9,970 nucleotides of DNA from Verrucomicrobiota bacterium (GCA_003695015.1 RFJD01000109.1:1-9970); one strand, 5' to 3'. Positions 1-7,771 are shown, numbered from the stretch's first letter. Program-made: numbers and translations. Notes: generated from the sequence alone by a model not told the origin.

Positions 1-367
1 AGAGGTGGCCGTCGGGTTGGTGGGCCACGCAGACGACGGCCAGGTTGCCGCGGGCCACCTCGGTTCCGTCGAGCCGGCGAAACCGGAAGTGATAGGCCAG
101 GGAGCGGGTGCGTTTTTCCCGGACCAGCAGGTGGATGTCGAACTCCTCCTCGAACCGCAGCGGCGCGCGGTAGTCGCAATCGGCATGCACCCGCGGGAAC
201 CCGAGGGGCGGATCGAAGGCGTCGAGCATCACCGAAAAACCGAGGGACCGGATGAAGGCGTGTTCGGCCGCCTCCATGTAGCGGAAAAAGTTCGAAAAGT
301 GGACGATGCCCGCGGCGTCGGTTTCGGCGAACTCGACCCGCCGGCGCAAGTGGAACTCGAACGCCAT
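1..367 (-). CDS. YbgC-like hotdog-fold acyl-CoA thioesterase (N-terminal part; C-terminus outside window)
   Basis: Translating the minus strand from the ATG at 367-365 gives 122 codons open to the window edge, so the stop lies outside. Residues 12-29 read VEFAETDAAGIVHFSNFF, followed by RYMEAAEHAFIRSLGFS. This is the signature of the 4-hydroxybenzoyl-CoA thioesterase/YbgC group of hotdog proteins, in which the Asp of the D-x-x-G-I-V-(H/Y) motif (here D18, in TDAAGIVHFSNFF) is the usual catalytic residue. The following part (HADCDYRAPLRFEEEFDIHLLV) is the typical central strand region, with the conserved pattern of substrate-pocket residues. Family members are cytoplasmic homotetramers of about 130-150 residues that hydrolyse acyl-CoA thioesters; the exact substrate cannot be told from this fragment. 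The gene diverges from rhaI. I see no Shine-Dalgarno sequence, and a candidate promoter ends only six bases before the ATG. Confidence 0.88.
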   Translation of the reverse strand, partial: MAFEFHLRRRVEFAETDAAGIVHFSNFFRYMEAAEHAFIRSLGFSVMLDAFDPPLGFPRVHADCDYRAPLRFEEEFDIHLLVREKRTRSLAYHFRFRRLDGTEVARGNLAVVCVAHQPDGHL

Positions 368-373
368 GGGGCG

Positions 374-402
374 ATTCTGCCCGGCGGCGGCTGAAAAGTC
401 GA
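374..402 (-). promoter_or_regulatory. Candidate promoter of the thioesterase gene, leaderless geometry
   Basis: On the minus strand the hexamers TCGACT (402-397) and CAGAAT (379-374) are separated by exactly 17 bases. Each matches the sigma70 consensus at four of six positions. Only six bases separate the -10 element from the ATG at 367, so transcription would begin at the start codon. The hexamers are individually weak and this is a reading by eye. Confidence 0.4.
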
Positions 403-412
403 TGAGGCAGCG

Positions 413-449
413 GCGGCGGGCGGGCTTGGACAGCGGCGGGCGGGCTTGG
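413..449. repeat. Two 17-bp direct repeats, 20-bp period, in the divergent intergenic region
   Basis: GCGGCGGGCGGGCTTGG occurs at 413-429 and again, identical, at 433-449, with a 3-base spacer. The pair lies between the divergent thioesterase and rhaI genes, just upstream of the presumed rhaI -35 region. Direct repeats two helical turns apart are a common arrangement for activator half-sites, including those of the AraC family. The repeat is low in complexity, so a recent short duplication without function is a real alternative. Confidence 0.6.
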
Positions 450-457
450 GTTTTCGA

Positions 458-487
458 TTCCCGGAAACGGGTGGGTTGGCCTACGCT
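458..487 (+). promoter_or_regulatory. Candidate rhaI promoter with weak -35
   Basis: TACGCT at 482-487 fits the TAnnnT form of a -10 element. The best -35 at normal spacing is the poor TTCCCG at 458-463, 18 bases upstream, which would suit an activator-dependent promoter. An inverted repeat, CCCG-GAAA-CGGG (460-471), overlaps the -35 region. The start codon lies 14 bases after the -10, so the predicted leader is only about seven bases. Confidence 0.35.
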
Positions 488-501
488 GCGGCCGGCAAAC
501 C

Positions 502-1815
502 ATGAACGATCTGAGTTTCCTGGACACGGCGGTGGCCGCGTGCAACGAGCAGTTGGCGGCGGCGCATGAGGCGGACTTGCAGGCGTTGGGCGGGCAACTG
601 GCCCGGCGCGGCCTGGACCTGGAGCGGGTGCTGGCCCAAGCAGCCCGGCTGGAGGTGGCGGTGCCCTCGTGGGGGTTTTCCCAGGGCGGCACCCGGTTCG
701 GGCGGTTCCCCATCGCCGGCGAGCCGCGCGGCTTGGAAGACAAACTCCAGGACGCCGCGGTGGTGCATCGGTTGACCGCGGTGACGCCACGGGTCTCGCT
801 GCACATTCCGTGGGACAAGCCGGAGAATCCCCGGGAGATCAAGCGTCTGGCGGGAGAGCTGGGGCTGGGGTTCGACGCGGTCAATTCGAACACCTTTCAG
901 GACCAGCCCGGCCAGCGGCTTTCCTACAAGTACGGTTCGCTGGCGCACACCGATCCGGCGGTGCGGCGACAGGCCATCGAGCACAACCTCGAATGCATCG
1001 AGATCGGGCGTCAGTTGGGATCGAAGGCGCTGACGGTGTGGCTGGCTGACGGCGGCAGTTTTCCGGGGCAGATGCATTTGCGGCGGTCGTTGGATCGGGT
1101 GATCGAGTCGCTGCAGGAGGTTTACGCGGGGCTGCCGGCGAACTGGCGGTTGTTCACCGAGCACAAGCCCTTCGAGCCGGCGTTTTACTCGACGGTGGTG
1201 CAGGACTGGGGGACGTCGTGGATGATCGCCCAAGCGTTGGGACCACAGGCGTTTTGCTTGGTGGACCTCGGCCATCACCTGCCGAATTGCAACATCGAGC
1301 AGGTGGTGGCGCGGCTGATCGCGGTCAACCGCTTGGGCGGGTTCCATTTCAACGACTCGAAGTTCGCCGACGACGACCTCTCGGCCGGCTCGCTCAAGCC
1401 CTACCAGTTGTTCCTCATCTTCCACGAGCTGGTGGACGCGGCGGAGGATCCGAAAGTGCGGAAGGCGCGGCCCAAGTTCGCCCCGGCGTACATGATCGAC
1501 CAGTCGCACAACGTGAAGGATCCGATCGAGGACCTGATCCAGTCGGCGGTGGAAATCCACCGGGCCTACGTGAAGGCGTTGTTGGTGGACCGTCGGGCCT
1601 TGGCCGTGCACCAGGAGAACAACGACGTGGTGATGGCCGAGCGGACGTTGAAGGCGGCGTTCGACACGGACGTGTCGCCGATCCTGGCCGAAGTGCGGCG
1701 GCGGGCCGGCGGGGCGATCGACCCGATCCTGGCCTATCGGGAATCGGCCTACCGGGCCCGGGTGGCGGAGGAACGCGCCGGCGGCGGCGGGCGCGACCGG
1801 GGCGTGTTGGGCTGA
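502..1815 (+). CDS. rhaI: L-rhamnose isomerase, Pseudomonas stutzeri/Rhizobium type (RhaI-like)
   Basis: This 437-residue cytoplasmic TIM-barrel ketol isomerase would convert L-rhamnose to L-rhamnulose; relatives also act on L-mannose, L-lyxose, D-allose and similar sugars. The metal and catalytic residues are visible: E220 in TEHK, D255 and H258 in VDLGHH, H282 in FHFNDSK, D290 and D292 in ADDD, and D333 in MIDQSHN. Their spacing reproduces the set I recall for the P. stutzeri enzyme (E219, D254, H257, H281, D289, D291, D327), shifted by one residue apart from a small insertion before the last. Length matches that family (about 430). The C-terminal extension is Gly/Arg-rich. The ATG at 502 is the first sensible start and has no Shine-Dalgarno sequence. 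No rhamnulokinase, aldolase or transporter gene lies next to it, so the physiological substrate is open. Confidence 0.88.
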   Translation: MNDLSFLDTAVAACNEQLAAAHEADLQALGGQLARRGLDLERVLAQAARLEVAVPSWGFSQGGTRFGRFPIAGEPRGLEDKLQDAAVVHRLTAVTPRVSLHIPWDKPENPREIKRLAGELGLGFDAVNSNTFQDQPGQRLSYKYGSLAHTDPAVRRQAIEHNLECIEIGRQLGSKALTVWLADGGSFPGQMHLRRSLDRVIESLQEVYAGLPANWRLFTEHKPFEPAFYSTVVQDWGTSWMIAQALGPQAFCLVDLGHHLPNCNIEQVVARLIAVNRLGGFHFNDSKFADDDLSAGSLKPYQLFLIFHELVDAAEDPKVRKARPKFAPAYMIDQSHNVKDPIEDLIQSAVEIHRAYVKALLVDRRALAVHQENNDVVMAERTLKAAFDTDVSPILAEVRRRAGGAIDPILAYRESAYRARVAEERAGGGGRDRGVLG

Positions 1816-1839
1816 GGCCGCGGGGCGGGGGAATTGCGA

Positions 1840-1869
1840 TTGCCGCAGGCGGTTCGGGGCTTCTAGTTT
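1840..1869 (+). promoter_or_regulatory. Candidate promoter for the zinc-ribbon protein-rnc operon
   Basis: TTGCCG (1840-1845) and TAGTTT (1864-1869) are separated by 18 bases. Both hexamers resemble sigma70 elements and stand out in this G+C-rich gap. Transcription would start near 1876, giving a leader of about 55 bases before the ATG at 1932. The rest of the 1816-1931 gap holds no gene that I can see. Confidence 0.5.
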
Positions 1870-1877
1870 GGGGTCCG

Positions 1878-1907
1878 GCCGGCGGACCGCGAATCCGGGG
1901 CGCCGGC
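1878..1907 (+). promoter_or_regulatory. Stem-loop at the 5' end of the predicted rnc operon leader
   Basis: GCCGGCG (1878-1884) and CGCCGGC (1901-1907) are perfectly complementary over seven bases. Inside, 1887-1889 can pair with 1896-1898 after a short internal mismatch. The hairpin would sit right at the predicted transcript 5' end. Such hairpins are easy to find by chance at this base composition, so a function is only a possibility. Confidence 0.35.
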
Positions 1908-1931
1908 TTGGGAGCCCGGAACCGACGATCG

Positions 1932-2549
1932 ATGGAATGGAACATCCAGGCCCGCAGCCGCAAGTGCTGCCAATGCGGCAAGCCGTTCGCCGACCGCCAG
2001 CCGGTTCACACCCTGTTGTTGGCGGGTGAGGCCGGCTACGAGCGGCTCGATCTCTGTGTGCCCTGTTGGGAGCAGGACCCGGCCGCCGGCGGGGACGGTC
2101 GGCCCGGCCTGATTTCCCACTGGCAGAGTGTGCACCTGGCGCCGCCGCCGCGGACCGAGCCGATCCAGCGCGAGTCGGCGGAAACGTTGTTGCGGCGGTT
2201 GCTCGAGCTGCGTCGGCCGGAATGGGCGGGCGCCTGCTTCGTGCTGGCCGTGATGCTCGAGCGGAAGCGGATCCTCAAGATGCAGGGCCGCTCCCGCGAG
2301 GATGGCTGCACGGTGTTGCATTACGAACACCCGCGGAGCGGGGAGGTGTTCCACGTCGTGGATCCGGAGTTGCGCCTGGACCAACTCGAGGACGTCCAGC
2401 GGCAGGTGTCCCGGTTGCTGGAACACGGCTTGCCGGAGCCGCGGGAGGAACCGGTGGAGTCGGCGGAGGAGGCCGTGGCGGAAGGGCAGGGGGACTCGGA
2501 GGAGGCGCCGCCGGCGGAGGATGCGGATTCCACGGTGAGCCGGCCATGA
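1932..2549 (+). CDS. Uncharacterised zinc-ribbon protein, translationally coupled to rnc
   Basis: The 205-residue protein is not one whose function I know. Residues 12-15 (C-C-Q-C) and 42-45 (C-V-P-C) form two CxxC knuckles about 26 residues apart, a likely zinc ribbon or treble clef. A conserved-looking core follows (about 82-165), with PEWAGACFVLAVMLERKRILKM around 97-117, then a short strand-rich part with VVDPEL (142-147) and a helix LDQLEDVQRQVSRLLE. The tail from about 168 is acidic, Pro/Glu-rich and probably disordered. There is no signal peptide or clear membrane span, so it is probably cytoplasmic. I recall similar uncharacterised proteins from Planctomycetota and Verrucomicrobiota, including the 'VLA.ML.RKR.LK' and 'VVDP' pattern. 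Its stop overlaps the rnc start in ATGA. The frame stays open upstream into rhaI, but ATG at 1932 lies beyond the promoter and directly before the first Cys motif. Confidence 0.8.
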   Translation: MEWNIQARSRKCCQCGKPFADRQPVHTLLLAGEAGYERLDLCVPCWEQDPAAGGDGRPGLISHWQSVHLAPPPRTEPIQRESAETLLRRLLELRRPEWAGACFVLAVMLERKRILKMQGRSREDGCTVLHYEHPRSGEVFHVVDPELRLDQLEDVQRQVSRLLEHGLPEPREEPVESAEEAVAEGQGDSEEAPPAEDADSTVSRP

Positions 2550-3292
2550 AGACGCCGTTGCCTCCGGAAGCGTTGGAACGGCGGCTGGGGTTGCGGTTTC
2601 GCAACCCGGCCATTCTGCGGGAGGCGTTGACGCACCCCTCGGCGGTGTTGAACCGGGCCGGGGCCGGGCCGCACAACCAGCGGCTCGAGTTCCTGGGTGA
2701 CGCGGTGCTCGAACTGGTGCTTTCGGCCGAGCTGTTCCGGCGGTTCCCCGAACGGGACGAGGGCTGGCTGACGCAGACCCGGGCGAGGCTGGTCCGGCGC
2801 GACACACTCCACCGGCTGGCGCGGGAATTGGAGCTGGGGAAGTACCTCCGGCTGAGCGCCGGTGAGGAGCGGGGCGGCGGGCGCAAGCGGGCTTCCAACT
2901 TGGCGGATGCGTTCGAGGCGTTGCTGGGCGCCGTGTATCTGGACCAAGGATTGGAAACGGCCCGCGGAGTGATGTTGGAGCTCCTGAGGGCCGAACTCGA
3001 CCAACTGGCGGAGGAGTCCGACCCGGACAATCCGAAGGGCCAACTGCAGGAGCACTTCCAAGCCCGGGGCGAGCCGCTCCCGGAGTACGTGTTGGAGGAG
3101 ACGTACGGTCCGGACCACGCCCGGCGGTTCCGGTGTTCGGTGCGCCACCGCGGTCAACGGCTGGCCGAAGGCGTGGGTTCGAGCAAGAAAGCCGCCGAGG
3201 CGGCCGCCGCCCGCAAGGTGCTGCAGCGGTTGGAACACGGCGACGAAGCGCCGTCGAACGGGGCCGGCGCGGCCGGGGAACCTGCCGGCTGA
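2546..3292 (+). CDS. rnc: Ribonuclease III
   Basis: This 248-residue protein is a standard bacterial RNase III, the cytoplasmic Mg-dependent endonuclease that cuts double-stranded RNA in rRNA precursors and mRNA leaders. The nuclease domain (about 8-150) carries the family signature as N44-QRLEFLGD-A53, with E48 and D52. E72 lies in DEGWL, and D121 and E124 in LADAFEALLGAVYLD, so the metal-binding acidic residues are present. The first acidic residue of the usual NERLEFLGD signature is Gln (Q45). The double-stranded RNA-binding domain spans about 161-231 (NPKGQLQEHFQ to GSSKKAAEAAAARKVLQRLE), and a short Gly/Ala-rich tail follows. The start overlaps the upstream stop by four bases, which implies translational coupling. 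The usual partner era is not next to it. Regulation may involve the leader hairpin. Confidence 0.97.
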   Translation: MKTPLPPEALERRLGLRFRNPAILREALTHPSAVLNRAGAGPHNQRLEFLGDAVLELVLSAELFRRFPERDEGWLTQTRARLVRRDTLHRLARELELGKYLRLSAGEERGGGRKRASNLADAFEALLGAVYLDQGLETARGVMLELLRAELDQLAEESDPDNPKGQLQEHFQARGEPLPEYVLEETYGPDHARRFRCSVRHRGQRLAEGVGSSKKAAEAAAARKVLQRLEHGDEAPSNGAGAAGEPAG

Positions 3293-3295
3293 ACC

Positions 3296-3322
3296 GCTCC
3301 GGGCCGGCCCCGAGCCCGTTTT
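3296..3322 (+). terminator. Weak candidate intrinsic terminator after rnc
   Basis: A stem from 3296-3303 with 3308-3315, containing one C-C mismatch and a four-base loop, begins three bases after the rnc stop. It is followed by CC, G and four T (3319-3322). The U-run is short, so termination strength is doubtful. Confidence 0.35.
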
Positions 3323-3364
3323 CACGCCGCCCGGCACACGGCGGACCGGCGCCGATGGCCCGGC

Positions 3365-3393
3365 TTGACGATGCCCCCGCCACCCATTAACCT
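3365..3393 (+). promoter_or_regulatory. clpP promoter, sigma70-like
   Basis: TTGACG (3365-3370) and TAACCT (3388-3393) are separated by exactly 17 bases. This is the best consensus promoter in the window. Transcription should begin near 3400, leaving a leader of about nine bases before the ATG at 3409. Confidence 0.65.
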
Positions 3394-3408
3394 GCCTTCA
3401 CCTTGAGC

Positions 3409-4047
3409 ATGGATCGCTTGAACAACTTCCTGGTCCCGATGGTGGTCGAGCAGACCGGCCGCGGCGAACGCGGTTACGACATCTACTCGCGCCTCTTGGT
3501 GGACCGCATCATCTTCCTGCAGACCCCGATCGACGACACCGTCGCCGGCCTGGTCATCGCGCAGCTTTTGTTCCTGCAGATGACCGATCCGCAGAAGGAC
3601 ATTCACCTCTACATCATGTCGCCCGGCGGCAGTGTGACGGCGGGGCTGGCCATCTATGACACGCTCCAGTTCCTCACCTGCGACGTGAACACCTACTGCG
3701 TCGGCCAGGCCGCGAGCATGGGGGCGGTGTTGCTGGCCGCCGGCGCCAAGGGCAAGCGGTTCGCCCTGCCCAACGCGCGCATCATGATCCACCAACCTTG
3801 GGGCGGCGTGCAGGGACAGGCCACCGACATCAGCATCCAAGCCAAGGAAATCCTCCGGCTCAAGGACCGGCTCAACGAGATCCTGGCCTACCACACCGGA
3901 CGCGACGTCGAGACCATCGCCCGCGACACGGATCGCGACCGGTTCATGTCCGCCGAGGAGGCCCGCGAGTACGGGTTGGTGGACGAGGTCGTGAAGTCCC
4001 GCAAGGAGGTGGCCAGCCTGGCCGCCGCCGATGCCGCCAAAGGCTGA
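3409..4047 (+). CDS. clpP: ATP-dependent Clp protease proteolytic subunit ClpP
   Basis: This 212-residue serine protease forms the double-heptameric barrel that degrades proteins unfolded by ClpX. The catalytic triad is intact: S103 in [12 protein letters not shown]128 in [10 protein letters not shown] and D177 in [11 protein letters not shown]. The spacing (25 and 49 residues) equals that of E. coli ClpP. The Gly-rich strand [17 protein letters not shown] that binds substrate is present. The segment [23 protein letters not shown] matches the mature N-terminus, so the propeptide is very short (about 7-9 residues). I chose ATG 3409. A TTG six bases earlier would add Met-Ser, lies in the same frame and cannot be excluded. 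No Shine-Dalgarno sequence is visible. clpX follows after 15 bases, so the two are probably one operon. The trigger factor gene that precedes clpP in many bacteria is absent here. Confidence 0.97.
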   Translation: MDRLNNFLVPMVVEQTGRGERGYDIYSRLLVDRIIFLQTPIDDTVAGLVIAQLLFLQMTDPQKDIHLYIMSPGGSVTAGLAIYDTLQFLTCDVNTYCVGQAASMGAVLLAAGAKGKRFALPNARIMIHQPWGGVQGQATDISIQAKEILRLKDRLNEILAYHTGRDVETIARDTDRDRFMSAEEAREYGLVDEVVKSRKEVASLAAADAAKG

Positions 4048-4062
4048 TTCGCTTTCCACCCC

Positions 4063-5352
<1,290 letters not shown>

Positions 5353-5368
5353 CGGCGGCGGGCCGCAC

Positions 5369-5401
5369 CGCCAACCGGTCGGCGCTTCCTCGTTTCCCTC
5401 T
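5369..5401 (+). terminator. Weak candidate terminator after clpX
   Basis: CGCC-AA-CCGG-T-CGGCG around 5369-5384 can fold into a stem with one A-C mismatch, followed by a pyrimidine-rich, T-containing stretch (5386-5401). The loop geometry is tight and the T-run interrupted, so this is only tentative. Confidence 0.25.
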
Positions 5402-5452
5402 TCAGGCGGAGAGCCACAGCCCCGGACGACCGCATCTCGCCGGCCTTCCCGC

Positions 5453-5482
5453 TTGGCAGCGGTCGCCGCTTTTCGCTAGCGT
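5453..5482 (+). promoter_or_regulatory. lptD promoter with leaderless geometry
   Basis: TTGGCA (5453-5458) and TAGCGT (5477-5482) are separated by 18 bases. Only eight bases lie between the -10 element and the ATG at 5491, so the transcript would start at or within a base or two of the start codon. Confidence 0.55.
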
Positions 5483-5490
5483 GCGGCGCG

Positions 5491-7674
5491 ATGCGACACG
5501 CGGGCGGCTGGTTTCTTCTCCTTTGGACGCTGGCGGCGGCTTGGGTTGGACCGGGCCGCGCCGCCGAGCCCTTGGAGTTGGAGGTCCGCGCCCGCAGCGA
5601 CCAAGCGGAGTTCGAGCTGGACGCAACCGCCGGCTGGGCGCGGGATCCGGCCGGCATCGTGGTGCGCTACGGGGGGGTGGAGTTGAGCGCCCGGGAGATC
5701 CGGTTCGATCGTGCCAGCGGTCGGGTCGAGGCTTCCGGCGAGGTTTGGTTGCGGCGGGGAAGCGGCGTCTGGACCGGCGAACGGCTGGTGTACAACTTCC
5801 GGACGGGTGAGATCGAGGTGGGGAAATTCCGGGCCGGCATGGGCGTGCTTTTCGCGGCGGGGGAGGGTTTGCGCGGGAGCCTGACCAACCGCGTGCACTC
5901 GGCCACCAACGCCTTCGTGACCACGGACGACCATGCGCCGCCCGGCCAGCGGGTGAGGGCGCGCTCGTTGACGCTGGTCCCGGACGAATACGCCGAGGTG
6001 CGGGGGGCGACGTTTTACCTGGGTTCGGTGCCCCTGCTGTACTTTCCGCGCTACCGGCAGCGCTTGGACGGACAGGCCAACCGGCTGCAGGTCCGGCCCG
6101 GTTACCGCTCGCGGTACGGGGCGTATCTGCTGGGCAGCTATGTCCAGCCGTTGGGGAGCAACGTGACGGTCACGCCGCACTTGGACTGGCGTCACAAGCG
6201 CGGTCCGGGAGCGGGCCTGGACGTGGCATGGGGGCCGTTTCCGTGGGGGCAGGGCGCCGCCGTCGGCTACATCACCCACGACGACCGGCCCGGTGTGGAC
6301 AGCCGCGGGCAGCCCATCGACCCGGATCGGAGCCGCATCTGGTTCGAGCATGCGGCCTTCATCCGGACCAACCTGGCCGTCCGGGCGTCGGTCAAGTACC
6401 AGAGCGACGAGTCCATCGTCCGCGACTTCTTCGAGGACGAATACCGCCGGGAGGGCCAGCCGGACACGTTCGGCGAGGTCCAGCGGCAGTGGCCGCACTG
6501 GAGCCTGGCGGTGCTGGCCCGGCCGCGCATCAACGAGTTTTACCAAACGGTCGAGCGATTGCCCGAAGTGCGGTTGACGGGCCTGCCGCAGAAGCTGGGT
6601 CCGCTGCCCCTGTACTACCAGAGCGAGAGCTCGGTGGCACACCTGCGGTTCCAGTATGCTTACGACACCAACACGGCTTTCTCTGCGCTGCGTTCGGACA
6701 CGTTTCACCAACTGACCCTGCCGCAGACCCTGTTTGGCTGGCTGAACGTGACGCCCCGGGTGGGCGGGCGGTTCACCCACTACGCCAACGTGCGGGATTG
6801 GGGTCCCCAGGGGGCGGACCACGAGCGCTGGGTGTTCAACACCGGCGCGGAACTGTCCACGCGGTTGTCCCGGAGCTGGGACGACGTCCGCAGCGGCTGG
6901 CTGGATCTGGACGGCTTGCGGCACATCGTCGAGCCGTCGGTGAACTACGTGTTCGTGCCGGATCCCTCGACCCCGCCGGTGGAGCTGCCGCCGTTCGATT
7001 TCCTGGCGCCCACCTATCGGTTGCTGCCGGTCGAGTATCCGCAGTTCAACGCCATCGACGCCATCGACAGCCAGAACGTGATCCGCTGGGGCCTGCGGCA
7101 ACGGCTTCAGACCCACCGCGGCGGTTCGGTGGCGGACGTGGTGGCCTGGTCCCTGCTGCTGGACTGGCGATTGGACCCCCGGCCCGGCCAGAACCGGCTC
7201 AGCGACCTCTACTCCGAGCTGGACTGGCGGTTGCGGTCATGGCTGGTCCTCAACTCGGAGGTCCGCTACGACCCCGAGGAGGGGCGGCTGAACCTCGCCG
7301 GCCACACCCTGACCATCGAGCCCAACGACCGCTGGGGCTGGGGAGTCGGGCATCGCTACGTCCGCGAGTGGCCCGGCGGCGGGCCCGGCTCCGGTTACGA
7401 ACTGCTGACCAGCAACTTTTACTTCAAGCTCTCGGAAAACTGGGCCTTCCGGTTCTGGCACTACTACGACCTGGATCGGAGCATCCTGCAGGAGCAGTAC
7501 TACACGATCTACCGGGATTTCCGCAGTTGGAGCGGCGCCCTGATCTTTCGGGTCACCGAGGACGTCCGGGGCGAGCGGGACTATACGCTGGGGGTGGGCG
7601 TTTCGCTCAAGGCGTTCCCCTCGCGCGGGTTGGGCAGCGATCGCAACGTGCCGCGGTACCTGTTGGGCGGCTGA
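5491..7674 (+). CDS. lptD: LPS-assembly outer membrane protein LptD (OstA/Imp)
   Basis: This 727-residue protein fits LptD, the outer-membrane beta-barrel that, with lipoprotein LptE, delivers lipopolysaccharide to the cell surface. A signal peptide is clear: MRHAGGW, a Leu/Ala-rich core, then cleavage around AWVGPGRAA-EP (about residue 25). Residues about 30-150 form an OstA/LptA-like beta-jellyroll with repeated strands (GGVELSAREIRFDRASGRVEASGEVWLRRG). The segment ATFYLGSVPLLYFPRYRQ (about 171-188) is the typical link into the barrel, which runs from about 200 to the end with many alternating aromatic strands (FYFKLSENWAFRFWHYYDLD). No cysteine occurs in the whole translation, unlike E. 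coli LptD, which depends on disulfides. Start: ATG 5491 precedes the signal peptide directly and matches the promoter position. lptA, lptE and surA are not adjacent. Confidence 0.9.
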   Translation: MRHAGGWFLLLWTLAAAWVGPGRAAEPLELEVRARSDQAEFELDATAGWARDPAGIVVRYGGVELSAREIRFDRASGRVEASGEVWLRRGSGVWTGERLVYNFRTGEIEVGKFRAGMGVLFAAGEGLRGSLTNRVHSATNAFVTTDDHAPPGQRVRARSLTLVPDEYAEVRGATFYLGSVPLLYFPRYRQRLDGQANRLQVRPGYRSRYGAYLLGSYVQPLGSNVTVTPHLDWRHKRGPGAGLDVAWGPFPWGQGAAVGYITHDDRPGVDSRGQPIDPDRSRIWFEHAAFIRTNLAVRASVKYQSDESIVRDFFEDEYRREGQPDTFGEVQRQWPHWSLAVLARPRINEFYQTVERLPEVRLTGLPQKLGPLPLYYQSESSVAHLRFQYAYDTNTAFSALRSDTFHQLTLPQTLFGWLNVTPRVGGRFTHYANVRDWGPQGADHERWVFNTGAELSTRLSRSWDDVRSGWLDLDGLRHIVEPSVNYVFVPDPSTPPVELPPFDFLAPTYRLLPVEYPQFNAIDAIDSQNVIRWGLRQRLQTHRGGSVADVVAWSLLLDWRLDPRPGQNRLSDLYSELDWRLRSWLVLNSEVRYDPEEGRLNLAGHTLTIEPNDRWGWGVGHRYVREWPGGGPGSGYELLTSNFYFKLSENWAFRFWHYYDLDRSILQEQYYTIYRDFRSWSGALIFRVTEDVRGERDYTLGVGVSLKAFPSRGLGSDRNVPRYLLGG

Positions 7675-7676
7675 GC

Positions 7677-7700
7677 GGCCGGGCGTCCGGAGCGCCGGCC
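7677..7700 (+). terminator. Strong G+C hairpin just after lptD (possible terminator)
   Basis: GGCCGGGCG (7677-7685) pairs with CGCCGGCC (7693-7700), eight base pairs with one bulged G and a seven-base loop. It starts two bases after the lptD stop codon. No U-run follows (GTCGAGAAAAACGG), so it may protect the 3' end or act with Rho rather than terminate alone. Confidence 0.4.
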
Positions 7701-7714
7701 GTCGAGAAAAACGG

Positions 7715-7743
7715 TTGAACCGGCCGGGCGGGCGGCGTATTCA
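7715..7743 (+). promoter_or_regulatory. rpoZ promoter
   Basis: TTGAAC (7715-7720) and TATTCA (7738-7743) are separated by 17 bases. The start point would fall near 7750, giving a leader of about 31 bases before the ATG at 7781. Confidence 0.5.
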
Positions 7744-7748
7744 TTTCC

Positions 7749-7771
7749 GGCCCGGAAACGGGCCACAAGGA
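7749..7771 (+). promoter_or_regulatory. rpoZ leader: GAAA-capped hairpin followed by Shine-Dalgarno
   Basis: GGCCCG (7749-7754) and CGGGCC (7759-7764) form a perfect six-base-pair stem capped by a GAAA tetraloop, which is unusually stable in RNA. AAGGA follows at 7767-7771, nine bases before the rpoZ ATG, and is the only convincing ribosome binding site in the window. The hairpin would form the extreme 5' end of the mRNA if the promoter call is right. Confidence 0.5.

Noticed and set aside
1218..1931. N-terminal extension of the zinc-ribbon protein back into rhaI
   Set aside because: The frame is open, but the extension translates to Gly/Arg/Pro-rich shadow sequence of rhaI, and a candidate promoter at 1840-1869 lies inside it. 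ATG 1932 fits better.
1863..3383. 506-codon minus-strand open frame opposite the zinc-ribbon gene and rnc
   Set aside because: Pro/Arg/Ala-rich low-complexity translation, opposite a clear RNase III gene.
3403..3408. TTG start for clpP six bases before the ATG
   Set aside because: It adds only Met-Ser. ATG 3409 is the stronger codon and gives a normal short propeptide. With a start point near 3400 the TTG cannot be fully excluded.
5476..7116. 546-codon minus-strand open frame opposite lptD
   Set aside because: Compositional shadow of lptD, whose signal peptide and barrel strands make the plus strand the real gene.
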